Of a stretch of 64,000 nucleotides of DNA, positions 42,499 through 55,927 are shown one piece after another (positions within the stretch are counted from its first letter, which is position 1; each line of letters starts with the position of its first letter). Position numbers and translations under genes: made by a program. This DNA is from Epichloe hybrida (Eukaryota; Ascomycota; Sordariomycetes; Hypocreales; Clavicipitaceae). The DNA lies in the NCBI GenBank assembly GCA_019022495.1, contig JAFEKR010000006.1:682001-746000 (forward strand), given 5' to 3'. The notes below the pieces were generated by a model. It was not told where the DNA came from. It did not search any database and saw nothing but the letters and a program-made list of their open reading frames with translations.

Positions 42499-45400
42499 TT
42501 AGAGGTCTAAATTAGAATAAATATTATCTTTAGAGAAAGATTTAGTATTAGATAAATCTTTAGATTTATCTAAGTTAAAATCTTCCTTTAAAGAAGATAT
42601 AGACTCTTCAGAATTAGAGCTATAATAGTTATAAAGCTCTGAATATCATTAGTAGCAATATTACCTTCCTTTTCCTAATTCTTTAATAGAATTAATTCCT
42701 TAATAGTAGAATGCTTTAAGGAAGTTTGTCTTTTTGTAATAATATTTCCTCTAGTATTAAAAGTGTTTTTAATAGCACTAGAAGTAGCAGGAATAGCTAG
42801 GTATTTCCTGGTAATAATACTTAAAATAGGGAAAGATTTAGTATTATCTTCCCACTATTTAAATATATCCTTCTATAATAATATTAGTATATTAATAAGG
42901 TTATTAAAGTAAGAAAGTATACTTACCTTATCTTCTTAAATATCTAGCTTAGTATAAGTAAAAATTTCATTCTTTCTATTCTTTTAAATAGACTTTTCCC
43001 TCTTATTAGGAAATAAACCTTTATAAAGGTTAGTTTTAGGCTTAGGCCTAGGATTATCGAAAGTCCTAGGTTAACTAGGCCCTAAAAGATTAACTATAAA
43101 TTGGGTATTTGCTTGTTAATCTTGCTTGCTAATATTACTATTAGCTTAGTTTTCTTTATAAAGCGGTAAAATCCTAATAATATTATACATTAGTAAGTTA
43201 AAACTATAAGTAAGAAAAAATTATTAACATTATATAATACTTACAAATTATAATCCTTTTTAAGGTTTTTTATTAACCTTTCTAAGGTTTAATCTTCTAA
43301 CTTTAGCTTATTCTTTATAGTTTAAAAGTTAAGCTAAGGGTCTAATAACATAGCATATAGATAAGGCTAATATAAGAAGTAATTATTTCCTATATCTTTA
43401 GGAAAATAATTAGCTAGCTTATTTAAGCTAATATCTATAGATACTATTAAAGCCTTGCCTTAAGAGCTATGAGCTTCCTATTATATGTTAGTATACATAG
43501 AATAAAATATAAGGAAGAAATATAAATACCTAGCAAATATAAGCCTTTTAGTCCTCTTTTATATTATTAAGATATTTATATATCCTAATAATAAAAAGTA
43601 AAACTAAACCTAGAGTATTATACTTCTAGCTTTAAAGTATAATAGTAGGTTTATAAAAGACCTTTAATATGCTACTTAAGGTAGCTAAATCTACCTATTC
43701 TTATGTGATTAGAATAGCATCCTTAAGAGCTGCAATATTAGACTCCTTATTAAGAAGAATAATAGCTTCTTTAAGCTTTAAAGCAGTATTAATTATCTTA
43801 TAGGTAAAATTTCACCTAGTTTCATTGGCTAAAGATATAATTAGTATTATATATAATATATAAGATAATAGAAAATAACTTACCTAAAGGAATTCTTATA
43901 ATATTGCAATTCTTAGCAATATAGCCTTTATTTTTTGCCTTACGTAAAGATTTTAACTAAGTCTTATATAATCCTTAGTTATTCTTAATAATAATAGCAA
44001 CCCTTTTAAGTTTACTAAGGATTCCTATAGAAATTAGTAATAATACTTATAATAACTATAATAAATTACTTACTATTTGCTAAGGACTTAAATTCCTTAT
44101 AATCTTGTCTCTCTTTAATAAAAGAGATATCTTCTGTGAAATAATGCAAAAATTCGCTATTTTTAAACGCTTCTAAATCCTCTTTAGAAGACATTGATTT
44201 AATAAAACTCGTTATAATATCCTTTGCAATAATGTTAAAAACATGTGCAACACATCGGATATTATAGGGTTTTTCTATAATAATACTTTTATAGTTCTTA
44301 TTAATATAAGAAGACATAAAAGTATTATTATTAGACCTATTATCTCTAGTAAAACTAGTATTATTATATATTAGTAAAAGGTTAGATAATAGATTAAAAG
44401 ATAATAAATAATATACCTTAAGATATTCTTTGGCTTAAGCTAATATTCTTGAATCATTTTATGAAAGGATTTATGAATATAAGCACTAGTGTGAGAATTT
44501 AATAGATATTTAAATCCTATAATATAAGGTAATTAGTAAAATAGTTATAACTAACCTAGTAATCTATAATATAATAATAATAGGATTTACTTACCTAAAA
44601 GCTTATATTCAAGCTTAAAGTTTAGGTCTAGCTAACTAGTAATAATACCTAAATAGGACTTAGAATTAATTAAAGTCTAGATATCTAACTGAATAGATAT
44701 AGATACTTAATTTTAAAGATTATACTAGATCTTTTAGATAATTTACTGCTTAGAAATACTATATATAGTATAAACTCTATGTGTAATACTTCTATAATTA
44801 AGCAAAGAAGCTAAATTATTATTCCTAAAATTATATTAGCTAATATATATAAATAATAAAAAAGAATATATAACTTACCTAGAATAATAATTAAGTAATT
44901 CTTTAAAGGAATTACTATTAATAATAGTAAAAGCAATGTTATTTTCTAGTGTAAATTTTTATAACTAGATTAATTGCCTTTTCTAATAAAAATTCCTCTA
45001 AGGAAATCGTAGAATTTCAAGCCCTTTTAGTAGGAAAAAAGGATGTTAAAGATAATTAGCCTAGGGATTATAGCTAGATTTCTAGCACTAAAGATTAAAG
45101 TATTAGTAATGAGTTATAAGTATATAATATAAATAAATAGATAGATAACTTACTAGTAACCTTAGTAAGTTGTTTTTCTTCTATTTTTAAAGTAGTAATA
45201 TCCTTATACTTTAGCTTATGATAGGAAATTCCATTAGAAGCTTAGAATCTCTTAGCCTTACTTTTAAAGGTAAAAGTATAATAAGGCTATGAACAAAAAC
45301 ATATAATTACCCTTTCTTTATTTAAATTAATTTCAGATAACTAAAAATTAAATAAATTATAGGTAAATATATATAATTTTAAAGAGAATTTGTAATTAGC

Positions 45401-45502
45401 CTGATTTTCTAGGTTTTTTTTATGTAAACCTGGAAGATTACTAGGCTAGCTAGGCCTAGTAAGCTAAGAAGAGTTATTAGAGGGATAAAAAGAGAAATCT
45501 AT
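42499..45502 (-). pseudogene. hAT-3 transposase pseudogene
   Basis: The start codon has become ATA (45502), followed by DFSFYPSNNSS. A central piece at 44066-44317 is still open and carries RCVAHVFNIIAKDI and SMSSKEDLEAF. The hATC region at about 42640-42840 reads YLAIPATSSAI and KHSTIKELILLKN. Intron-like segments coincide with hAT-1 and hAT-2. Many TAA/TAG codons. The spacing, order and introns show that it is of the same family as hAT-1 and hAT-2. Confidence 0.8.
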
Positions 45503-47283
45503 GTTAAATAAGGGTTTTTTTGCTAAATTTTTCTGAATTTTAGTGATTTCTTAGTGATTTCTTAGTGAATTTTGCTGATTTTACTTTTTTCCTTTTTCTT
45601 GCATTTAAATTTGCTTTTTCTGTTTTTTGTGCAATTTTTTGCGATTTTCTATGATTTTTTTAGGGGGGATTTTTTAGGGTTTTTGTTTTTTTTCGGGGTT
45701 TTTAGGGGTTTTTTTTTAGCTTTAAAGAGATTTAAAAGAAACTTTTAGAGAAATAATAAAAAGAGATAAAAGTGAAGATAATAGTATAGCTTTTTTTTAG
45801 GGATTTAGGATTTTCTACGATTTTTTATGATTTATTTAAGGAAAAAGAAGAAGAAAAGAAAAAGAAAAGAAAAGAAAAGAGAGAGAAGCAAGGTAATAGT
45901 ACTATAGAATTGCGTGAAAGAATTGCGTGGAAGAATTACCTCACTTAAATGACTAATCTATTTAATTCGCTAGAACTTGCTTATATAATATAATTAACCT
46001 ATGAGAACCCACAAGGACTCACAAGGACCTATAAGGACCCATTTTTCAGATCCACTTTTCAGACCCACTTTTTACTTAGATTCTATACTTAAAGTTAAGA
46101 ATATTATATATATAAATATATGTAATATTTCTTTTTTTATATTTTTAATACTAATTTCTTTTATAAAAAACTTATATTAATTTAATAAAAAGTTTAATTT
46201 AAATATTTCTAAGCTTCTTCTAGTAATAATATTATATATATATAATATTTATTAGTGTTTTTATTAAGTTAATTTTATTTATAATTAAATTAGAAATTTT
46301 ATAATTAAACTTCTCTTTTATAAAGCTTTTTATAGTTTTTAACTTATCTTTTTACTTAAAAACCTATAAAGTTAAAATAATTTTAATAATTCTAGAAAAG
46401 TACTTATAGAGCTAAAAGAGATATTATTAGAAAAGGAAAAATTTCCTTATTTTAATAAGAGGTTAAAGTTTTAATATATATTTTTCTTAGAATTTATATC
46501 TTATTTATTTAGAATATTAAAATTATTCTTTAGGGTAAATATTATACTTTAAGCTAAAAAAACATACTAAAATATATAATAAATTATATAAGATAGGTAT
46601 TAAAAAAAAAACCTTTAAAATATAGAAAATAAATCATAGTATAAGTTAAACTTAGAAATAATTATATTAAGCTATTAACTATATATAATTAGCTTATTAT
46701 TTAGAATTTACTTTTAATAAGCTAAAACTTTATAAATTTATAAATAAATAGAAAAATTATATAAAAAAACAGGAATTTCATATTTAGATTACTAAAAAAA
46801 TCTACTATATAATAGGTATATATACTACCTTACTTATAAGATAATACATTATATTATATTGTATTGTATTATATTGTATTGTATTGTATTGTATTATATT
46901 ATGTTATATTTCTATATAATAAAATTCATAATAAATCAAATAAAATAGGTAGTAGAAAAAAAAGACCTTTAAAATATAGCTAATTAATAGTACTATAAAC
47001 TATACCTTAAAAAACTATACTAAGCTCTTATATATCTATACTTAGCCTATTCTTAGCTTATTATTCTAAATAAGCTAAAGTTTTAGAAATTTATAATTAA
47101 ATGAGTAAAATATATACAAAAACAAAATTTTCTGATTTAAATTCATTACAAAATCTAGTATATAATAGCTATATATAATACCCCACTTTTCTTTTTTACC
47201 TAACAATACATAGGGCAATACAATACAATACAATACATTGAAGGGCCAAGAAATACAATACAATACAATACTACAATGCTCTG
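45503..47283. other. 5' non-coding region of hAT-3
   Basis: No gene. T-rich tract at 45500-45720; an iterated GGACCCA/CAGACCCAC zone at about 46010-46070 comparable to the iterated regions of hAT-1 and hAT-2; then AT-rich sequence, and (GTATT)n/(AATAC)n repeats at 46855-46910 and 47215-47275. Confidence 0.5.
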
Positions 47284-47291
47284 ACTATAAG

Positions 47292-47758
47292 GAAAAAAAA
47301 ACTACATTACACTAACTATAAAAAAAAACTATAATATATTATACTATAAATTTTTTTTCCTAAACTACACTAACTATAAATACTATAAATATAGTATTAG
47401 ACTTTTTATTAGTTATTAGTATTTATAAAGTTAAAAGAAAGCTAGTTATATAAAAGCTTTTATTATTACCTATTTTATTAAATTAGTTATAGAATTTATA
47501 ATATTATATTATTTTAATAAGTTTATTATAACTAAGTAAGCTTATATATAATATTATACTTTTTTTAATAATACTATTTAACTTAATGCTTTCTTTTACT
47601 AATATAACTTAAAGAAAAACCTTTTTATTATATTATTTACTATTTCTATGAATTATTTTATATTTCTATAAATTAGTATTATTACTTATTTAAAAACACT
47701 TTAAAAAGAACTACTAGTAAACTTAATATAAGTAGCTTATTATAACTTATTATACCTT
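47292..47758 (+). mobile_element. hAT-like element, right segment (truncated)
   Basis: Continues the element of 41828-41929 after hAT-3 and its duplication: ACTACATTACACTAACTATA and an AT-rich stretch matching 13680-14460 in reverse. Cut by the gypsy copy 3 LTR. Confidence 0.7.
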
Positions 47759-49304
47759 TGTCATGGCTTGCACCAAAAGGTTTAGAACGAAGTGATAGCT
47801 AAGACTATTATAGTCACTACTAGATAAATACTAGCTAGGGGCAGGTGCGTGAAGGTTTTAATCTCTAACCTAGTACTAATAATATATATAATCTTTAATA
47901 AATACCTTGCTTTATAAGCACATAGCTATCTTATAGCTAGCTAGCCTCTTTATTATTTATATAGCCTAAAGGTTCTCTAAAGACTTACTTTAATAAATAT
48001 CCTATCTTTAACCTTTACACTCCTAATATAATACCCCCCTTATATATAATTAACCTTAATTATAAAATAAGCTACTTACTTAGAGTGTAGTTACTATATT
48101 AAAGCTTTATAAGGAAAATAAGATAAGGTACCTTATATCTAGATATATAAGTAAATAAAAAGAAATAATAATAATAATACCACTAATTAAAAATAACCCC
48201 TTATTATAGTTAGTAATATTTAAATAGTAGCTTATATATAGCTTTACTATAGTAAAATAAAGATTATTACCTATTATATAGCTAAAAAAAAAAACATAGA
48301 TAACCTATATTAATTTTTATAATTAGTTAAATAAATAAGGTACTTAATGCTAGGGTTCTAAATAGTCTAACTAGAGGGCTTATATTATAGTTACTATAAG
48401 CTTATAGCTATTATATATAAATATATTTAGTAATGCTAATAGTTATTATTATAATTTATAAATTACCTATACGTAGTACATTAGATTACTTAAGGGGTCT
48501 AGGGTTAATATAAAAGAGACTAATTTTCCCCCCTTTTATACTCTTCCTTTCTTTTATAATATCCCTTAACCTTATAAGTTACCCTTACTAGCTAGGTAAT
48601 AGCTCTCTTACTACTATTACTTAGTAGTTACTAACCTCTTTTAGTCCTTAATTATTATTATTATCTATCCTTATTTATCTTAGTTTTTTGCCCTTATTTA
48701 GCTTATAAGTTTATACTCTTATTAGTATAACTTCCCTATCTAGTTTATTATAGCTAACTTATAGCTAGTTTACTATATCTAAGTCTTATGCCTAAACTTT
48801 ACCTTTATTAATACCTTAAGAAAATCTATTAACTAAAAAATCTCCTATAAAGTCTTTTATAAAGTTTTCTTTAAAGTAAACTTCTTTTAAAATCTTATTA
48901 TAAGTTTATTATATCCTTATAGTATCTTTATTACTAACTTATTACTAGTAAAATAGCTTTAAAGAAGATTTTATATATACACTATTATTAGTAAGTAATA
49001 ATATAAAATATTCTCCTAAAAATAGTACTTATAAGATTTTAGGATACTTTATTAATAAAAAAACCTTCCTAGCTAAATATAATAAATCTTTAACTATAAT
49101 ATCTTTACTTACTTATTACTTCTTTATAGCTAATATTTAATAAGCTATTTAATAAAATATACTTATTACTTCTAAAATAATAAAAACTATATTATAGTAT
49201 ATCTCTTTTAACTAAAATTTACTTACTTATAACTAATATACTACTAGACTTTAGCTTAAATTATATAGCTTTATAATAGGCTATTTAAACTTATTAAAGC
49301 TACT
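47759..49304 (-). mobile_element. Gypsy chromovirus copy 3, 3' part only
   Basis: 3' LTR (47759-48028, 270 bp, TGTCATGGCTTGCACC to CTCCTAATA) and 1.28 kb of the neighbouring internal region in minus-strand orientation. It overlaps the sequence of 41302-41827, so the two are different copies. ACCTT at 47754-47758 would be the left target duplication. The rest is lost at 49305. Confidence 0.8.
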
Positions 49305-49501
49305 TGTTACGTGGCGGAGCTAGATGCAGGCGTATATAAGACTAGATTCAGACTCTAGATAAAAAGAATTAACCTTCTTCAGACATCTTACCTTATACCT
49401 AATAGTAGCTCTTATAGTGAACTTAGTATAACTTTATGACAGTAGATCCATTAGCCTCTCTAATAGATTTGCCTTATATTATGCTAAACCTACACATAAC
49501 A
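49305..49501 (+). repeat. Candidate LTR of element X (197 bp)
   Basis: TGTTA...TAACA ends and a GTATATAAGACTAG TATA-like stretch. No second copy is seen in the window, so the call rests on ends and position. Confidence 0.5.
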
Positions 49502-52149
49502 TTTAGTAGCAATTAGAGATTCTTTCGTTACGCCCTTCCGGAAACCTAGAAACAAAACCATATATCTAAAACTAACTATTTATAGCGTTAATTCATAGAC
49601 ATTTAGTCTAACTTCCTAGTTACTAAAAATAAATTATAACTTATTTACTAGTTTTAGGCTTTTAATAAAGTAAACCTTATATTTAAGTACTAAAAACAAT
49701 AACTTATTAGAACTAAGGAATAAGAAGATTTAATTAAACTTATAAAATACAAATTTAATAATAAACTACTTAAAAGACATAAAAACCTAATATATTAAGA
49801 ACTGCCTATTTACTAGAATCCGATAGATTTGCAAGCTATATACCTCGCGTAGAAGGAAGTTAAATTATGCATTTATAAAGCTAAATTTATAGGTTTTCTT
49901 AACAAATTTACTAGATTAAAAGGTAATAAGGCATTAGAGGGATAATCTAAAAACATTAGCCTTACTTATAGCATAATAATCACTAGGACTAAGAGTAGCA
50001 TAGAGAAAGACAAGAATAATAAAGGAAAGGGAATTAAAAACTATCCTAAAAATAACACCACTATTTAGCGTACTAAACCCCCTAACTAGCTAATAGAGTT
50101 ATATCTAGAGGACTTATAATTAGGACCTTTAGGGAACCCACTAGATTTAGAGGAATTTTATAACCTCTAGTTAGGATCTTTAGAGAACCTATAAAACCTA
50201 GGGGAGTTTTACACTAAGACTAGTAAATCTAACACTATAAGGATCTTATAGGAGGCAATATAATAATAATAGGTCACGCAAAAAGCAATAATAGCTAAAA
50301 TAACAGTAGGAATAGACTAGCTAGCTATAAGATTAATAACTAAAATTAGAAGCTCGCAAAATGTAAAGGCATTAGTAGGATTAACGCTATTAGCGTAAAA
50401 TACCACCTAAGGAATGTTATATTTACTAAATAACTAGGGTTAGTATAATAGCTACCTAGATGCTAAAGCAGGACTATTAGTATAACTAATATACCTGTAG
50501 TACTAATAGTATTAGCAACCACAGTACCTATAGAATTTCATATAATAACAGGCGAATTCACACTAGATATAGCATTAAACTATATATTCCCTAGGTCTGG
50601 AATAGTACGCAACTTCCTAACCTAGAAAAAGAATAGATCTAGCGTTTAATTAAAATTAGGATAACTAATGGATAGAAAACGCAAAATAAAACGCGAATTT
50701 AACATAGAAAATTACAGATATTAGACACTTTAAGCCTTATAATAAATTAGAAGAAGCTAGCAAAGACCTTATAACATATAATAGGAAGCAGACTATTTTC
50801 TATAATATTAAATTATAGGTCTAGGCAGTTAAGGATCACTTATATTATGCTAACCCTAGTTAATAAGACATTATCTAAAAGAAGATTTAGACGCTATTCT
50901 AAGGAGATGTAATAGTATAGTACTAATAATATCTTAATTTAGAAGAATAAAGCACTATATTTAGCAATATACTATTAGTTTTTAAGGTAGTTTAGAAGGA
51001 ATTTAGCATTTAAGTTTAGAATACAATAGCGTGGCTTAATAAAGTAAAATATACTAAAGAAGACATTAAGAATAACGTATCTTTTCGCGATTTTGCGTTA
51101 AAAATTTTCTAGTATACTAGAGCAAATAGCAAAATAATAGATTATTAGCTTTTAGTGCGCCTATATCTTAAACTTTATCTAGGATTACGCTAGATATATC
51201 TAGTTCTAATAACAACAGATACAAGATTAGCCTATATTACTATAGTAAATAATAAAAGGTAGGACTTATATAATCACTTACAGAGTAAAAATTAGTCTAT
51301 AGCTAAAAAGGCAAAGGGAAGCTAAAAGTTCATTTTAACACTAAGATATCTAGTAGTAACTTAGAAGAAAACAAGGATAGAGCTTAAGTAAATTAGAATA
51401 AACCATTAAATACATAATTTTAGCTAGGAAATTAACGTTATAGATAGGATAATTAGAATATCTAAAGATCCTTAGGTTTTTTTTAACTAAGGCTATACTA
51501 GTAAAATATGCAGATTAAGGGACAAAACCAGAGACTATAGTGAAATAGACTATAGGAGGATAGAGGAGAGCGTCTAGGTTTTAGTTAGAATTAATAAGAT
51601 AACCCCCTAGTCTAATGTAATAAATAATAATCACAGGACCTAGGACTATTAGAGGCATTTAGCTAGTAGTAGTAGCCTAGGCAATTTTAACATTAGAAGA
51701 AACCATTCACTAGGGATAAGGAATATGCCTATATTATAGTATATAATAACAATTCTAATATATAATAACATAAGACCTATCTTTAGGAATGCGGTTATTA
51801 CATAGCTAAAGAAAGGGAGGTTAAAGAGAATAACTATATAGAAACCTAAGCATAGGACTTAAATTTTATTAAAACTCACTTTATAGAAAACATTAAAAAG
51901 AAAGTAAATAAGAATACTATAAGGACAGATTTAATAAAGCTAAACTAACTAGTTCTAGGATAAGTAATTAAGGCTATTATAAGACTATAAGAAGTTAAAT
52001 ATAATAGGAAGTAAGCAAATATGTATTTAAAGATTAACATTAAGTTTAATAATAGGGATAAGAGTTATTAGATTTACCTTAACTTAGGAACATTATTAAT
52101 TTTAGCGGATAAGGCATAGCTCTAGTAAAATAAATTAAATGTAAAATAA

Positions 52150-53830
52150 GCAATATAGAAACCTAAGCTTATATCTAGAGTAAGGTCTTCCTTTTTTATA
52201 ACTAAAAAAGCTATATTTAATTTTTATATTCTAGGGATAGCGCGTAAAACTAAAATCACTAGACATTTTATAGTAATAGCAAATATAATACTAAATCTAG
52301 GACTAAAATTACTACTAGGAACGAATTTCCTTTATAAGTATAAAGTAAAGCTTAATTTTATGCGCCCTAAGGTGGTTTTTTAGTTAGTCTATAGCATAAT
52401 AGTACTAGTAAAGATTTTTAGGCTAGCTACTAAAGTTCCTTATTAGAGGGTAGTTACTACATAGATAGTATTAATTCCGCTAAAAGCATTAGCATATATA
52501 CTAGTTAGTTAGAAAGCAGCATAAAGAAATTAGGAAATAAGTGTGTATTATGCGTAGTTATATTTAGAATATTTTCCTAATGCTTTATTTAGTAACACTA
52601 GCTAAAGGCAAATAATTACCTATAACCTAACTAACAAAACCATTATAATCTATAAGCATAAAAAGGTCGCATAGCTAACGGCAGCTAGCGAAGTTAATGC
52701 TAACCACGTAATTAATAACCCTTTTACATATTATACTTATTTTAGCAAAGATATTATAAAGAAAATAGAAAATAAGGATAAGGATAGTAATAAATCTAAT
52801 AAGGAAAAGGATAAGCTTAACCTAAAGAAAGTTAATATAAGAGTACTATTATATAGGATTTCGTGTCTAGAAGAGATTCCGTATACTACTAACAAATTTA
52901 GAGTGTAAATTGCTAACGTTAACTATAAGGCCGCGAATAAATTTATCTAGCTTTCTAATAAATATAATATCTATTAGGATAGAGGCATTATTCCTATGCC
53001 TAAGGATAAGAAAATAAGGATTAATCTTATTAATAAGTAGTAATATTAAACAAAGCTAATTAAACCTTATAGATTAGGTGGCTAAGATATAAGCAAACTT
53101 AATAAAGTATATAATAAACTCTACCTAAAAGGGAAAATAATATACCTAGATAAGCTAGTAGCTATAGTATATCTAGTGTTTATAGTCTAGTAAGAAACTA
53201 GTTAGAAAAGGAAAGGAAGAGTTATAATTAATATAAGACTACTTAATAACATAGTAATGCTAGATATATACCCTTTACTAGACTAAAGTAATATTATAAA
53301 TAATACCTATAGTAAGGAGGTTTACTCTTTATTTAATAGAATAGGATTTTTCCACTAGTTACTAGTTAGAAGAGACCACTAGGCACGCATAGTGGTTATA
53401 TTAAATCAAGGCCTTAAGGCGTTAAATGTAGCTTTAATAGGATATAAGAATTCCCCCGCTTTCGCCTAATAATTCATAGATAAATTATTCTAAAAATACA
53501 AACATTTTATATAAGTATATATTAATAACATTATTGTATTTTCGGATAGTATTAAGGAGTATTTAGTCCACCTTAATATCATACTTAAAATCCTTAAGAA
53601 AAATAAGATAATAATTGCTATAAAAAAGTCCTTTATTAGTTACCTAGCTATTTAACTATTTAGTTTTGTTGTAAATAGTAATAGAATTATTAACACTAAT
53701 AATAGACTTAAAGCCTTTTAAAAAATGATTTTTCTAAGCAATCTATTAAGTCTTAAAACTTTTATTAAAATAGCAAGAGCATTAATTAGGTGCTAAGCTA
53801 TTTAGGATTACTATCTAAGCTTATATAGGA
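52150..53830 (+). pseudogene. pol fragment of element X (protease, reverse transcriptase)
   Basis: A protease-like segment at about 52230-52390 includes KLLLGTNFLYKYKVKLNF. The reverse transcriptase at about 53190-53700 has NIRLLNN, then GFFH.LLVRRDH, then GYKNSPAFA, and the active site VYINNIIVFSD, where YIDD has become YINN. Stops are TAA/TAG. It ends before any RNase H of its own is seen. Confidence 0.65.
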
Positions 53831-54769
53831 TTTTAGAAGAGTAAGTATTTAATCTTAAACTAGGGTAAGCAGTGGCTAATTAGGGAGCTAAGATTAATAT
53901 TATATCTTAGGCGTTTATACTATAGGAAAACATACTAGTCTATGATTTAAGATCTATTAGTTTCTAAGGGCTATAAATAATTAATGCTAATAAATAAGAG
54001 AATATAGTTACCTATTTTATGTTAATAAAAGTATTATACTATAGCATCATGTAGTTAGTTTAGGTAGTAATTACCCTAGACTATTAGCCTAAGAACTAGA
54101 CTATTTTAATTCTAGGTTTGCCCTAGCTTTATAATATAGGTGTAAGGTTTAACATTAGGAACTCTAAACTTATAATTAGAGTTAAGGAGCGTGAAGATAA
54201 AGTTATTTCTATTAAGGGACCTTAGTAGCTCTGTTTAATTAATAGAAAGTAATGCTTTGTCTAGCTAAGCCTATAATCCTAGAGAAGTACATAGGTTAGG
54301 ATAATGTAGACTTATCCCTAGATAATGCCTCGTTAGGATCTAAGGATAAGGAGGATAATTTAGATAAGTTAGAAAAGTAAGTTACTTGCTTTAACCTAGT
54401 TAAGTTAAAAAACTAAATCTAATAGCCTAGAGTGAATATAGGAGTAAGCAACTTTATAAGCTCTCTTTTGTTTATTTCTAGGTTAAGCTTACAGTGTAGT
54501 TTTCTAGCTATGCGCCTTGGATTACCTGTCCTATTTTAGTATAAATAAATTTTTAGCTTATAAATTAACTTAGTCTTTATGCATTCCTATTAGAAGTGAA
54601 TTTACTTAGAGGGAGAGAATATACTATAGAATTAAGGGTTAATAATAATAATAGGAAAATGTTTTAATAGATAAAGGATAATTAGCTAGGGCTAGTTACT
54701 CTAGACCCTTTGTTATTTCTATTTCTAACTAAGCGGAGAGTGTAAAGGAGAGAAACTAACTAAGGAACC
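53831..54769 (+). pseudogene. Element Y, protease-region fragment
   Basis: About 53875-54180 reads ANQGAKINIIS, a retropepsin-type D-x-G-A active site with Asp mutated to Asn, and later LILGLPQLYN, the usual end of a Ty3/gypsy protease. It differs from the protease at 52230, so a second element starts near here. The next 500 bp are low-information, AT-rich. Interrupted at 54770 by copia copy 1; it resumes at 61936. Confidence 0.5.
54765..54769. repeat. Target-site duplication GAACC of copia copy 1 (left)
   Basis: GAACC precedes the 5' LTR and is repeated at 61931-61935 after the 3' LTR. Confidence 0.9.
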
Positions 54770-55589
54770 TGTTAAAAATAAGACCTATTTTTAGCCCTTT
54801 CTAGTTAAAGGACCTTTCTATTACTAGCTTGCATTGCAAGCCTAACAGCTGCACTGCAGCTGTCAACGGTCGCGAAGGTAGCTGTCAATGGCTACGTCGC
54901 AGCTGTCAACAGCTGCGACCGACCGTGTGGATGACTAATCCAAATCAATTATCAATTGTGGATTATTCAATTGCGTTATGGCTACAAGCGCAGCCACAAC
55001 CGCAGCGCCACTAGTAATTAGGTAAGCTAGGGTGACGTAAGCAGGTTACCCTATAGCTATCTTTGACAGCGATTTTCTCTTTAACTAGAGGTCGTATAAA
55101 AGTCTTACATATAGCAAATTAAAGCTAGAAGACAGGGCTTTCATTTTATGCAGGAATATTTTTTGGACTAAAATTTGGTGCATACGGGTTGCTAGTTTGT
55201 ATGGTGGTGAGTCGATTTTTTGGATTTTACATACAAATAAATTTTGCGGAAAATAAAAAGTAGCCTGTAAGACCTCTTTGGCGGTCCGGATCCACCAATA
55301 CGGTCGGTGGGTATATGAGAGGAAGAAGATCTTTTCAATCTAGCTAGATAGCTAGGCCTCTCAATCCAACAGCCGCATTGCCCGTACAACGTCACTAAAA
55401 TCAATTCTATTGGTATATAAGATATCATAAAAGTCATCTAGATTGAATTCAATTAGTTGATAACTGCCAAAACCTTCCATTGCGTTGCGTTAAATAAATA
55501 TTTAACGTGGTGGTTCTACTAGTCCCCGACCGTAGAGCTACACCTATACAGCTGTTGCCAGCTGGCAACTAGCTCCCTACATATTAATA
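54770..55589 (+). repeat. 5' LTR of copia copy 1 (820 bp)
   Basis: TGTTAAAAATAAGACC to TATTAATA; the terminal TA is probably RIP-mutated CA. It contains an inverted-repeat-rich zone (CAGCTG/GCAGCTG motifs, 54846-54925) and a TATA box at 55095. ORFs inside it are not genes. Confidence 0.95.
55095..55101 (+). promoter_or_regulatory. TATA box in copia 5' LTR
   Basis: TATAAAA about 325 bp into the LTR, likely the core promoter for the element transcript. The 3' LTR copy has ATACAAAA instead (about 61435), so it differs. Confidence 0.45.
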
Positions 55590-55604
55590 GGTTATGAGCC
55601 CAGA
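55590..55604 (+). other. Copia primer-binding site, initiator tRNA-Met half-molecule
   Basis: GGTTATGAGCCCAGA, directly after the LTR, is complementary to the anticodon stem-loop of initiator tRNA-Met (CTGGGCTCATAACC), as in Drosophila copia, which is primed by a cut tRNA half. Confidence 0.8.
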
Positions 55605-55651
55605 CTATCACTATAAAATTCTTTCTAGTGCACTTTGCGTACAGTTACAGA

Positions 55652-55925
55652 AGACTTCCCTTCTATAAAACAGGAAGGACCCGCGAGATAAAAGCTATTC
55701 CCTTCTATAAAAAAGGAATCATTATGGTTACAGAAGACTTCCCTTCTATAAAACAGGAAGCGCATAAGCGATACAGAAGCTTTCCCTTCTATAAAAAGGA
55801 AGTTCAGTGAGAATAGAAGCTTTTCCCTTCTATAAAAAAGGAAATTCGGCGCGAATAGAAGCTTTTCCCTTCTATAAAAAAGGAATTTCAGTACGAATAA
55901 AAGACTTCCCTTCTATAAAATTAGA
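55652..55925 (+). repeat. Leader tandem repeat, seven units of about 43 bp
   Basis: Seven units centred on TTCCCTTCTATAAAA..GGAA at about 55652, 55698, 55737, 55780, 55823, 55866 and 55908. Each can form a short TTCC/GGAA hairpin with TATAAA in the loop. They lie between primer site and gag, where packaging signals often are. Confidence 0.85.
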
Positions 55926-55927
55926 AG

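Larger units (their letters stand above)
41930..47283 (-). mobile_element. hAT-3 DNA transposon with perfect ACTATAAG duplication
   Basis: Inverted ends CAGAGCATTGCACTAC and (opposite strand) CAGAGCATTGTAGTATTG; ACTATAAG at 41922-41929 and 47284-47291. 5354 bp, transposase on the minus strand. About 1.8 kb of AT-rich 5' region lies between the transposase start and the right end; GTATT-type subterminal repeats are near both ends. Confidence 0.92.
49305..53830 (+). mobile_element. Ty3/gypsy-like element X, 5' part (RIP-mutated)
   Basis: Begins with a candidate LTR (49305-49501, TGTTACGTGGCGGAGC to CACATAACA), then a purine/T-rich primer-site-like TTTAGTAGC. About 49800-51900 is gag-like but heavily stopped. 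It then carries protease-like and reverse transcriptase remnants. The right boundary, where a second protease begins, is approximate. Confidence 0.7.

Noticed and set aside
41302..49304. 41302-41827 and 47759-49304 as one gypsy interrupted by hAT elements
   Set aside because: They cover the same part of the element (41302-41827 equals 48228-48760), so they are two copies.
55192..55437. 81-aa minus-strand ORF, duplicated at 61533-61778 and near 54829-55014
   Set aside because: Lies within the LTRs; the pair exists because the LTR is repeated.
55628..55810. 60-aa ORF in the copia leader, also in copy 2 (15644-15826)
   Set aside because: Starts with GTG, not ATG, and its repeated peptide is just the translation of the tandem leader repeats.
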